A stretch of DNA of 10,000 nucleotides from Candidatus Hydrogenedens sp. Lineage in GTDB: Bacteria; Hydrogenedentota; Hydrogenedentia; Hydrogenedentales; Hydrogenedentaceae. This document shows, piece after piece, positions 1 to 6,903 of this stretch (the first letter of the stretch is position 1; each line of letters begins with the position of its first letter). Made by a program: the position numbers and the translations under genes. The stretch is taken from the NCBI GenBank assembly GCA_020216745.1, contig JAIWNQ010000136.1, forward strand, positions 1 through 10,000, read 5' to 3'. The notes under the pieces are model-generated. The model searched no databases. It worked only from the letters and a program-made list of their open reading frames with translations, and was not told the DNA's origin.

Positions 1-176
1 AAAACACGGTCATCTCCCGCTATTGCATAACCATATAAATACGGCAATGTACCTAAAACACATACAATTATACCTATTAAAAAAGGAAAGAAGAATTCCT
101 TTTTGGTAATGACTGGACAGTAAGTAAATTCGCTTTGTAAAACTATCTGCAATTTATCTGTGGTTCTTTCTTCCAT
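1..176 (-). CDS. Polytopic membrane protein, N-terminal fragment (gene runs off the left edge)
   Basis: Reading leftward from an ATG at 176-174, the frame is open to the window edge and gives 58 complete codons plus part of one more. The ATG overlaps the TAA stop of the sulfatase-fold gene (TAATG), so the two are very likely translationally coupled. A short GGGG run about ten bases upstream could serve as a weak ribosome-binding site. The visible protein has a polar, cytoplasm-like start of about 26 residues (EERTTDK at 2-8, ITKKE at 23-27). A hydrophobic segment follows at about 28-50, ending in LPYLYGYAIAGDDRVF. From general familiarity, a first helix ending in 'LPY..GY' followed by a polar loop resembles large polytopic envelope proteins of the glycosyltransferase/YfhO-like type. 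That is only a hint, because the catalytic part is outside the window. I cannot name a function; confidence is good that it is a real gene. Confidence 0.72.
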   Translation of the reverse strand, partial: MEERTTDKLQIVLQSEFTYCPVITKKEFFFPFLIGIIVCVLGTLPYLYGYAIAGDDRV

Positions 177-1783
177 TAGAAGTACCCCGAATTATTGATA
201 CTATCTTGTATCTGAGGTGTTATTGGCGAATCTGCTTCTTTCTGGTTTTCAGACTTAACAGGTGGTGGATTTAACCTCATTTTTTCATGGTCCGATATCG
301 GTTCAGGTCGGTTTGCACACCATTTTCTCCATGCTTCACGAAACATACGCCACCGCTCTTCTTGTTCCGTCACGGGCACAAAAGTACTTGGAAATCCTTT
401 ATCATTAGGGGCTATCAACTCTTCAAATTTAGTTTCACCACAAAATGGAATCGGATGGCGGATACCTTTATCATACTCATCACGGAGTTGCTTTTGCTTC
501 TGGGCATATTCTACACATTCTTGCCATGTAAGCCATTGTTGCCAGTTCAAATATTGCCAGCCATCTTGTATCAATGAACGGCCTATCGTTCGCGTTGGAA
601 GATACAGTTCCGAAAAAATAATTCGGTTTCCTATTTCAGGTACATTTTCTCCACTCAACAAATCAGCAACAGGTAAAGAAATGCCATCCCATCCTTTGTC
701 TATGTAATTAAAACCTGCAAGTGTTATTAAGGTTGGGAATAAATCGACAAGAGATGTTTCTGAATGAACCCACCGCTTCTTTATCCCTATAAAAGGAGCA
801 TGAATTATCAATGGAACACGAATTGTTTCAAAATATAAATGCCATGCATGTTCGACAAAACCATGGTCTAAAAATTCCTCTCCATGGTCAGCAGTAACCA
901 CCCAAACAGATTTCTTTCCTGAACGAAGTTTCTCAATCGAACGATATAACGTTTTTATACAATCATCAGATAAGGCTATCTCCGCATCATAACGAACTAT
1001 CAAATCATCAAAACGTGGGTCTCCTGAACCAAACCCTTGCTGTACTAATTCATTTAAATGAAATCGAATATCATCATACACACGCAAAGGCCGTTGATAA
1101 ATTTTATCCTTAAAACGGAGATAATAAGAGGGTGGGGGTTCGTACGGGTCATGAGGGTCATAAAAATGGATATATGCAAAAATAGGCAAATCCGAATTTA
1201 TATTATTTATGGTCTTCAAAAGCTGTTCTACCAACCTCGGACCGTTACCACTTAAACCGTAATCAGAAGTCAATACTTCAACATGGTTAAACCCTTTCCC
1301 ATACATATACGATTCAAGGGCAGGCTGGTCTGTAAAAAGGAACGTTTCATAACCATTCTGCTTGAATACCTCAGAAATAGTCGTAATATCTGGGGAAACC
1401 TGAGCTCGCCAACCCGTTCCCCATGGATTAGAAGATGGATAACGTCCCGTTAGAATAGCACTAACACTTTCACGTGTAAAAGTAGAAGGAGCATAGGCAC
1501 GAGAAAAAATCAAACTCTGCTCTGATAACTGGTCAAGGAAAGGACTGGTATCACGTGTATAACCATAAACGCCCAAATGGTCAGCCCGAAGAGCATCAAT
1601 AACTATAACAAATATATCTGGATATGAATTTAATGATGTTTTACTCGGTGTAATTAAATTTGCCGATTGTGAAACATCAGAACAACCAAAAATTGAGACA
1701 AACAAATATACCAGTAGGACAGGTAAAACTATTTTAATCCTAATACACAACATGTAAAACCTGTTAAAAAAATTGTTATCCAC
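176..1783 (-). CDS. Sulfatase-fold (alkaline phosphatase superfamily) lipoprotein with Thr at the formylglycine position
   Basis: This 535-residue protein has the sulfatase fold. IDALRADHLG (62-71) is the N-terminal metal-binding strand. APSTFTRESVSAILTGRYP (98-116) is the active-site helix region, YIHFYDPHDPYEPP lies at 204-217, and VTADHGEEFLDHG (296-308) supplies D299/H300 metal ligands. Against the sulfatase signature C/S-x-P-x-R, Thr103 takes the Cys/Ser place and Val107 the Arg place, so formylglycine activation is not expected. A phospho-, phosphoglycerol- or phosphoethanolamine-type hydrolase or transferase is as likely as a sulfatase. A hydrophobic segment (18-33) ends in IFGC, a plausible lipobox with Cys34, pointing to an envelope lipoprotein. 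The GTG at 1783 has AGG upstream. The ATG of Met11 (1753), also preceded by AGG, gives a more typical signal-peptide length and may be the true start. The gene lies 104 bp after trpS, with a coupled membrane gene downstream. The Trp-rich tail after about residue 410 is unusual. The substrate is unknown. Confidence 0.88.
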   Translation of the reverse strand: MDNNFFNRFYMLCIRIKIVLPVLLVYLFVSIFGCSDVSQSANLITPSKTSLNSYPDIFVIVIDALRADHLGVYGYTRDTSPFLDQLSEQSLIFSRAYAPSTFTRESVSAILTGRYPSSNPWGTGWRAQVSPDITTISEVFKQNGYETFLFTDQPALESYMYGKGFNHVEVLTSDYGLSGNGPRLVEQLLKTINNINSDLPIFAYIHFYDPHDPYEPPPSYYLRFKDKIYQRPLRVYDDIRFHLNELVQQGFGSGDPRFDDLIVRYDAEIALSDDCIKTLYRSIEKLRSGKKSVWVVTADHGEEFLDHGFVEHAWHLYFETIRVPLIIHAPFIGIKKRWVHSETSLVDLFPTLITLAGFNYIDKGWDGISLPVADLLSGENVPEIGNRIIFSELYLPTRTIGRSLIQDGWQYLNWQQWLTWQECVEYAQKQKQLRDEYDKGIRHPIPFCGETKFEELIAPNDKGFPSTFVPVTEQEERWRMFREAWRKWCANRPEPISDHEKMRLNPPPVKSENQKEADSPITPQIQDSINNSGYF

Positions 1784-1887
1784 TTTCTACCTATACAATA
1801 AAAGAATACGTCTTATAAGTATACAATAATTATAATTAATGAATAATAGCAACAGATAAATTTAAGAATAAAAATTCAAAATGGAAA

Positions 1888-2958
1888 TTATGCACGGTAT
1901 AACGAATGACCAATTCCCATAGCTTCACGAACAGCCTCCACAGTTTCTAACGCCACTGGTGTCACTTTCTGGGCATTGGCACGAAGAAAGGCTTCTACAT
2001 AATCTCTATTATTCTCTGGATGATGAAACTTTTCTATAATCGGGGCATTAAATTCAGAAACGAGTCGGGCAACTTCCTGTTTCAATTTTCCATAAAACTT
2101 CTCGCCATTCCGGTATTTCTGAACAAATTCAAGATATAAAGGTTCAGGGGCTAATAATGAAAGAAGTCTATATAAAACACCGACACCTGGTGGCATGTGA
2201 GGAATAATTGCGTCTGGATCATTACTCTCTACAGGAAGAGGCAAGGGGTCAGTGGAAGTTTCTACTGCCCGAACCTTTTTTAATACTGTATCAGGGTCAT
2301 CCAATAAGTCTAATGTATTATGCTCACTCTTCCCCATTTTCGACGAGCCATCCAACCCAGGCAATCTCAACGCTTCACGACCAACTGCCTGCGGAACATG
2401 AAGTGTCTCACCAAAACGACTATTAAACCGCTGTGCAATATCAATCGCCATCTCTACATGCTGTCGTTGGTCATCACCAACAGGAACTTTATCTGCACGA
2501 ACAATTAATATATCCGCAGCCATCAACACAGGATAACCCAATAACCCAAAAGAAAGTGGATTCCCATCAATCTTTGCATCTTCTTGTAATTTGGAGAGTT
2601 TGTCCTTATATGTCGTGCCCCGTTCAAGAAAGCCAATATTGGTTATCATGCCCAGAAGAAGGGTTAGCTCCGCCGTCGACGGCAAATCACTCTGACGATA
2701 AATAATCGACTTATTCGGGTCTAAACCACATGCAACATAGGTACGGAGCATATCTATTGTATTCTGATAAATATCCTCACGGGTCGTAATGGTAGTTAAC
2801 GCATGATAATCCGCTACAAAATAATAACATATTGCATCTCCAGATTCCTGAAGTTTTAAAAAATGACGAATCGCACCAAAATAATTTCCATAATGAAGAC
2901 GACCTGTAGGACGAATACCTGACAAAATAACTTCTCGTTTTTTTTGTGATTCTGCCAT
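1888..2958 (-). CDS. trpS: Tryptophan--tRNA ligase (TrpRS)
   Basis: This cytoplasmic class Ic aminoacyl-tRNA synthetase charges tRNA-Trp with tryptophan using ATP. The 356 residues are slightly above the usual bacterial length of roughly 330-340. The Rossmann-fold start ILSGIRPTGRLHYGNYFGAI (11-30) contains the HIGH-equivalent LHYGN. FVADYHALTT follows at 47-56. GYPVLMAADILIV (141-153) and GDDQRQHVEMAIDIAQRFN (161-179) are family blocks around the Trp/ATP pocket. PGLDGSSKMGKS (200-211) holds the KMSKS-loop equivalent, here KMGKS, a variant I know from other TrpRS proteins. The ATG at 2958 is preceded by a strong Shine-Dalgarno sequence (AGAGGTGG) four bases upstream, which fixes the start. 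No Trp T-box sequence is recognisable in the leader. It is transcribed divergently from acs, and the sulfatase-fold gene follows on the same strand after 104 AT-rich bases without a clear terminator, so co-transcription is possible. Confidence 0.96.
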   Translation of the reverse strand: MAESQKKREVILSGIRPTGRLHYGNYFGAIRHFLKLQESGDAICYYFVADYHALTTITTREDIYQNTIDMLRTYVACGLDPNKSIIYRQSDLPSTAELTLLLGMITNIGFLERGTTYKDKLSKLQEDAKIDGNPLSFGLLGYPVLMAADILIVRADKVPVGDDQRQHVEMAIDIAQRFNSRFGETLHVPQAVGREALRLPGLDGSSKMGKSEHNTLDLLDDPDTVLKKVRAVETSTDPLPLPVESNDPDAIIPHMPPGVGVLYRLLSLLAPEPLYLEFVQKYRNGEKFYGKLKQEVARLVSEFNAPIIEKFHHPENNRDYVEAFLRANAQKVTPVALETVEAVREAMGIGHSLYRA

Positions 2959-3336
2959 TTTTCCACCTCTTCTATACTGTGTAATGTTAAAGTAATATTG
3001 TTTTTTGAAAGATTATGAAAAAGTAAAGGTTTGTATATGTAGTATATAAAAATCTTAATGAAAGACTCTAATTGACAATCATCAGGTACAAAGTAGAAAA
3101 ATTATCTTCTTTCATCTATGATTGTTCTCTCGATAATTCAAAATTTATCCCTAATCAATAAAAATCTTTATAAAAAATAGAATTCAGCGGGTAATAATTG
3201 GGAAATAGCCGATTACTTCCGTTTTGACTTTTAGGTTTGACAAATATTACAATAATTTATATAACGAACGGTAGGTAAAACCAAAAAGTAACAATAATTA
3301 TAAAACTTAAACCAATAACCAATTGGAGGACGTATT
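2959..3336. other. Divergent trpS/acs intergenic region, AT-rich
   Basis: These 378 bases contain no credible gene. The right end holds the acs promoter and leader, annotated separately. The left end holds the trpS ribosome-binding site. No good trpS promoter stands out. The best leftward guess is TTGTCA (3078-3073) with TAAGAT 15 bases on (3057-3052), which has a short spacer and a weak -10. TATACT at 3046-3041 has no matching -35 element. A rightward TTGACA at 3072-3077 lacks a good -10 partner. I saw no CRP-like TGTGA/TCACA palindrome, no sigma-54 -24/-12 pair and no recognisable riboswitch. Confidence 0.7.
3237..3265 (+). promoter_or_regulatory. Sigma-70-type promoter of acs
   Basis: A perfect -35 box TTGACA (3237-3242) is followed by a 17-base spacer and a -10 box TATAAC (3260-3265), one mismatch from consensus. 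Transcription would begin near 3272 and leave a leader of about 65 bases before the acs ATG. A second, overlapping candidate uses TTGACT (3224-3229), an 18-base spacer and TACAAT (3248-3253). Both point rightward into acs. The match is by eye and assumes a housekeeping sigma factor with the usual consensus. Confidence 0.7.
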
Positions 3337-5331
3337 ATGGCAGAAGAGAAAAAATCAATCAGCTCATTGATGATCGAAAACAGAACATTCCCACCATCAG
3401 AAGAAGTGCGGAAAAGAGCCCACATCAAGTCGTTTGACGAATATTACCAGATGTGGAAGCGGTCAATTGATGATTGTGAAAATTTCTGGTTAGAACAAGC
3501 TGAGACACTATCATGGTTCAAAAAACCAACAAAGGCATTGGAATATACATGGAATACCGATGCCCGCATCATCCGTCATACATGGTTTGCCGATGGCGAA
3601 TTAAATGTATCCTATAACTGCCTTGACCGTCATTTGAACACGCCTACCGCTAAGAAAACAGCCATCATTTGGCAGGGCGAACCAGAAGAAGATGTGAAAC
3701 ATATCACGTATGAAGAACTTTACAAAGAAGTGTGCAAATTCGCAAATGTCTTAAAGTCATTAGGTGTAAAAAAAGGTGACCGCGTTTGCATTTACCTACC
3801 AATGATTCCAGAATTGCCAATTGTGATGCTTGCATGTGCTCGAATCGGTGCTATCCATTCTGTAGTTTTCGGTGGATTCAGTGCTGAATCGCTTCGTGAC
3901 CGTATTCTTGATTCCGAGTGTAAAATTTTAGTTACTTCAAATACTTCCTTACGCTCTGGAAAATCTATTCACTTAAAGGAAATCGCCGATAATGCATTAT
4001 CACAAACACCTTCCATTGAAAAATGTGTCGTCGTAAAAAGAAATGACGAACCCTGCAATATGAAAGAAGGTCGTGATTTATGGTATGACGATTTAATGGC
4101 AAAAGCAAGTGACGTTTGTGAACCAGAACGGATGAATGCAGAAGACTATCTATTCATCCTTTATACCTCTGGCTCAACAGGAAAACCAAAGGGTGTTGTA
4201 CACAGCACTGCAGGTTACTTACTCCATGTATCATTATCACACAAATACATTTTCGATATTCATGATGATGATATTTATTGGTGCACTGCGGATATAGGTT
4301 GGGTAACTGGGCATAGTTATATTGTCTACGGTCCACTTTGCAATGGAGCGACATCAGTAATGTTTGAAGGTGTCCCAACCTATCCAGACGCAGGACGTTT
4401 CTGGCATATCGTAGACAAGTTCAAGTGCACAGTTATCTATACTGCACCTACTGCTATTCGCACCTTAATACAAAAAGGTGATGAATGGCCTGCAAAATAT
4501 GACCTTAGTTCATTACGCGTATTAGGATCCGTTGGTGAACCGATTAACCCCGAAGCTTGGATGTGGTACTATGAAAAAATTGGTAAAGGTCGTTGTCCAA
4601 TTGTAGATACATGGTGGCAAACAGAAACAGGTGGAATCCTCATTACACCGCTTCCAGGTGCACATACACTCAAACCAGGAAGTGCTTGCAGACCATTCTT
4701 TGGTGTCGACCCTGTAATATTAAGAGATGACGGGACAGAAGTAGATGCTAATGAAGGTGGAAAACTTTGCATAAGAAAACCATGGCCAGGAATGATGAGA
4801 ACAACATGGGGTGACCATGACCGCTTTATTGACACCTATTTCACTATGTATAAGAACTTATACTTCACAGGTGACGGATGCCGTAGAGATGCAGACGGCG
4901 ATTACTGGCTCATGGGACGTATTGATGACGTTGTAAATGTATCGGGTCATCGTATTGGCACAGCAGAGGTTGAAAGCGCCCTTGTCTCCCATCCTAAGGT
5001 TGCTGAGGCGGCTGTTGCACCCATGCCACACCCCATTAAAGGTCAAGCATTATATGCCTATGTTACGCTTGTCGCTGGAATCGAAGAAAGTGAAGAACTA
5101 AGAAAAGAATTGGTCATGCACGTCCGCAAAGAAATCGGTCCTATTGCCGCTCCTGATGTAATTCAGTTTGCTCGTGCACTACCAAAAACACGCTCAGGAA
5201 AAATTATGCGACGCATCCTTCGTAAAATTGCTGAGAATGACCTCAACAATCTAGGCGATACAACAACATTGGCTGACCCAACAGTCGTTGAAGAACTGGT
5301 TCAAGGCAGAAAAGCATTACTTAAAGACTAA
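3337..5331 (+). CDS. acs: Acetate--CoA ligase (AMP-forming acetyl-CoA synthetase)
   Basis: This 664-residue cytoplasmic enzyme of the ANL superfamily makes acetyl-CoA from acetate, ATP and CoA through acetyl-AMP. The length suits Acs (about 650). An N-terminal ACAS-type segment (about 35-95, FDEYYQMWKRS and FADGELNVSYNCLDRH) is present, as in true Acs proteins. The AMP-binding P-loop is YTSGSTGKPKG (276-286). DTWWQTETGG (424-433) carries the Trp pair typical of acetate-sized pockets, which argues against a longer-chain substrate. YFTGD (509-513) and GRIDDVVNVSGHRIGTAEVE (527-546) form the hinge and C-terminal domain. PKTRSGKIMRR (616-626) contains Lys622, the equivalent of the catalytic lysine acetylated in other Acs enzymes; no acetyltransferase or deacetylase gene is nearby. 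GGAGG (3325-3329) lies seven bases before the ATG. A hairpin terminator follows, then the OFA-family carrier gene on the same strand. Confidence 0.97.
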   Translation: MAEEKKSISSLMIENRTFPPSEEVRKRAHIKSFDEYYQMWKRSIDDCENFWLEQAETLSWFKKPTKALEYTWNTDARIIRHTWFADGELNVSYNCLDRHLNTPTAKKTAIIWQGEPEEDVKHITYEELYKEVCKFANVLKSLGVKKGDRVCIYLPMIPELPIVMLACARIGAIHSVVFGGFSAESLRDRILDSECKILVTSNTSLRSGKSIHLKEIADNALSQTPSIEKCVVVKRNDEPCNMKEGRDLWYDDLMAKASDVCEPERMNAEDYLFILYTSGSTGKPKGVVHSTAGYLLHVSLSHKYIFDIHDDDIYWCTADIGWVTGHSYIVYGPLCNGATSVMFEGVPTYPDAGRFWHIVDKFKCTVIYTAPTAIRTLIQKGDEWPAKYDLSSLRVLGSVGEPINPEAWMWYYEKIGKGRCPIVDTWWQTETGGILITPLPGAHTLKPGSACRPFFGVDPVILRDDGTEVDANEGGKLCIRKPWPGMMRTTWGDHDRFIDTYFTMYKNLYFTGDGCRRDADGDYWLMGRIDDVVNVSGHRIGTAEVESALVSHPKVAEAAVAPMPHPIKGQALYAYVTLVAGIEESEELRKELVMHVRKEIGPIAAPDVIQFARALPKTRSGKIMRRILRKIAENDLNNLGDTTTLADPTVVEELVQGRKALLKD

Positions 5332-5366
5332 TTTCCTTATGACTACTGTTATTTAAAAGAATAAAT

Positions 5367-5407
5367 TAAGAGCCGTGGGAATGAGATACACCTCACGGCT
5401 CTTATTT
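5367..5407 (+). terminator. Hairpin terminator after acs, possibly leaky
   Basis: TAAGAGCCGTG (5367-5377) is a perfect 11-bp inverted repeat of CACGGCTCTTA (5394-5404) with a 16-base loop. One G-U and one G-C pair can extend it inward. Only a short, interrupted T stretch (CTTATTT) follows, partly inside the stem. It sits 35 bases after the acs stop and 28 bases before the next start codon. It should end most acs transcripts, but the weak T tract leaves room for read-through into the carrier gene. Confidence 0.7.
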
Positions 5408-5420
5408 AAAACAATACAAT

Positions 5421-5425
5421 GGAGG
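5421..5425 (+). promoter_or_regulatory. Ribosome-binding site that fixes the carrier gene start
   Basis: GGAGG (followed by another G) lies nine bases before the ATG at 5435. A longer in-frame reading from GTG at 5375 would start inside the stem of the acs terminator and has no comparable site, so 5435 is the chosen start. Confidence 0.85.
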
Positions 5426-5434
5426 GTTATAAAC

Positions 5435-6826
5435 ATGAGTGAACAAACAACACAAAATCGCTGGATAGTTGTAATAGGTGCGTTAATTGTCCAGGTTAGT
5501 TTAGGTGCAGTTTACATCTGGAGTGTTTTCCAGACACCTTTGAAAGCAGCCTTCCCTACATGGACAGAAACACAAGTGACATATCCATCACAAATAGTAT
5601 TAGCAGCATTTGCTCTTGCGGTGATTATCGGTGGAAGGATTCAAGACCGTGTTGGACCCCGAATCGTCGGTATCTCGGGAGGACTTATATTAGGCCTTGG
5701 GCTAATCCTCGCAAAATTCACACAAAATTTTGCCACTTCCCCAAATATGGCTTTGTATTGGCTTATTTTCTCATTTGCTATTTTAGGTGGTTTAGGTATC
5801 GGTTTCGCTTATGTCTGCCCTATTGCCACTTGTGTTAAATGGTTCCCTGATAAACGAGGGCTCATCACTGGATTGGCTGTGGCTGGCTTCGGTGCAGGGG
5901 CATTCTTCTTTGCCCCCTTAGCCAAGGCACTAATTTCTGGTGGGGCTTATGAACTAATGACCATTAAGTTATTCACTCTACCTCAAGTAGGAGTTTTTAA
6001 CACTTTCTTAATATTAGGGATTATTTTCCTTGTTGCGGTAGTTATTGGCTCTTACCTATTAAAGAATCCACCTGCGGGTTATAAACCTGCTGGCTGGAAT
6101 CCACCTCAACCCACTGGGGGAGCGGGAAGTAGAGTGGATTACACACCTACGGAGATGTTAGCAACTCCTGCATTCTGGCTTTTGTGGATAACCTACTTTG
6201 CAGGGTGTGCCGCTGGATTGCAGGTCATAATGAAGGCATCACCTATCTGGCAATCTTTCAGCGTCTCCACAATTACTACACGCCCTATACCCGAAGATAT
6301 ATTTAGCAGTGTAGTATCTCGAGGTGCTATGGCTGTCTCATTAATTGCTATTTTTAATGCAGTAGGACGAATTTTTTGGGGTAAGGTATCAGACAACATC
6401 GGAAGAAAAGCCACATTGGTTATTATGTTCCTCCTGTGCGGTGTTGCCATGTTGATACTAAATTATTTAAGGGTATACCCCTTATACATCCTTGGGATTG
6501 GAGTTGTAGGACTTTGTTTTGGTGGTTACCTTGCCTTATATCCTGCTGTTATTACAGATTATTATGGAACAAAGAACGTGGGTATTAATTACGGTTTGAT
6601 GTTTACAGCTTATGGTGCAGGTGGTCTTGCGGGTCCTTATCTTGCAGCCCGATTAATGCAGGTAGCAGAAAAGGTTCCCTATTTAGTTACAGAAAAAGGG
6701 GCACAACTTACTAAAGAGTTTGCATTGGGCAGTTATAGTACAGCGTTCATTGTTAGTGGAATTGCATGCCTTATAGCAGGTGTTGTTATTTTACTTGTTC
6801 AACCACCCAAATCTGCAAAAAATTAA
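5435..6826 (+). CDS. MFS transporter, oxalate/formate antiporter (OFA) family
   Basis: This 463-residue inner-membrane carrier has about twelve hydrophobic segments in two halves joined by a polar loop (about 210-240, NPPAGYKPAGWNPPQPTGG). OFA-family marks are VSLGAVYIWSVFQTPL (21-36), the MFS motif A in GGRIQDRVGPR (66-76) and WFPDKRGLITGLAVAGFGAG (136-155). A second-half copy of motif A is GRIFWGKVSDNIGRK (311-325), and TDYYGTKNVGINYGL (374-388) is followed by a Gly-rich helix. Known family members exchange oxalate/formate or move small monocarboxylates such as pyruvate or lactate. The exact substrate cannot be read from the sequence. Its place just after acs suggests acetate or a related monocarboxylate, which is inference. 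The start is the ATG with GGAGG upstream, not the in-frame GTG at 5375. A strong terminator follows. Transcription is either read-through from acs or from an unseen promoter in the roughly 100-base gap. Confidence 0.92.
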   Translation: MSEQTTQNRWIVVIGALIVQVSLGAVYIWSVFQTPLKAAFPTWTETQVTYPSQIVLAAFALAVIIGGRIQDRVGPRIVGISGGLILGLGLILAKFTQNFATSPNMALYWLIFSFAILGGLGIGFAYVCPIATCVKWFPDKRGLITGLAVAGFGAGAFFFAPLAKALISGGAYELMTIKLFTLPQVGVFNTFLILGIIFLVAVVIGSYLLKNPPAGYKPAGWNPPQPTGGAGSRVDYTPTEMLATPAFWLLWITYFAGCAAGLQVIMKASPIWQSFSVSTITTRPIPEDIFSSVVSRGAMAVSLIAIFNAVGRIFWGKVSDNIGRKATLVIMFLLCGVAMLILNYLRVYPLYILGIGVVGLCFGGYLALYPAVITDYYGTKNVGINYGLMFTAYGAGGLAGPYLAARLMQVAEKVPYLVTEKGAQLTKEFALGSYSTAFIVSGIACLIAGVVILLVQPPKSAKN

Positions 6827-6846
6827 TTCAGCCCTTTAGCATTTGT

Positions 6847-6887
6847 GAGCAGAGGAAATAAAATATTTTCTCTGCTCTTTATTTTTT
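6847..6887 (+). terminator. Rho-independent terminator after the OFA carrier
   Basis: A 13-bp stem (6847-6859 with 6865-6877, one G-U pair) starting GAGCAGAG and ending CTCTGCTC has a five-base loop. It is followed by TTTATTTTTT. This is a textbook rightward terminator. On the opposite strand the hairpin is not followed by a T run, so it does not serve equally for the convergent membrane-protein gene that ends at 6904. Confidence 0.9.
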
Positions 6888-6903
6888 AATTCATTTTTTA
6901 ACT

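Noticed and set aside
287..577. 96-codon rightward frame antisense to the sulfatase-fold gene
   Set aside because: It lies antisense to a strong coding region, with no good ribosome-binding site and no domain.
1784..1887. Promoter for the sulfatase-fold gene in the gap after trpS
   Set aside because: TATAAT (1834-1829) and TATACT (1823-1818) occur, but neither has an acceptable -35 at 15-18 bases, and the gap is almost pure A and T, so such matches are expected by chance.
2208..2705. Three overlapping rightward frames inside trpS
   Set aside because: They lie wholly antisense to a well-supported synthetase gene and encode low-complexity, featureless proteins.
3072..3077. TTGACA as a further rightward promoter upstream of acs
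   Set aside because: The best -10 at suitable spacing is TAGAAA, which is weak, and it lies about 190 bases before the much better promoter at 3237.
2959..3130. T-box or tryptophan-responsive leader before trpS
   Set aside because: No T-box core sequence, no terminator/antiterminator pair and no Trp-rich leader peptide were visible.
3231..3428. 65-codon leftward frame overlapping the acs start
   Set aside because: It overlaps the acs promoter, ribosome-binding site and first codons on the other strand, and its protein has no recognisable features.
5375..5434. A 20-codon in-frame extension of the OFA carrier starting at GTG 5375
   Set aside because: It would begin inside the acs terminator stem and has no ribosome-binding site, whereas ATG 5435 has GGAGG nine bases upstream and family-like N-terminal length.
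6847..6887. Bidirectional terminator shared by the convergent genes
   Set aside because: On the minus strand the hairpin is followed by ACAAATGC and not by T residues, so only the rightward direction fits.
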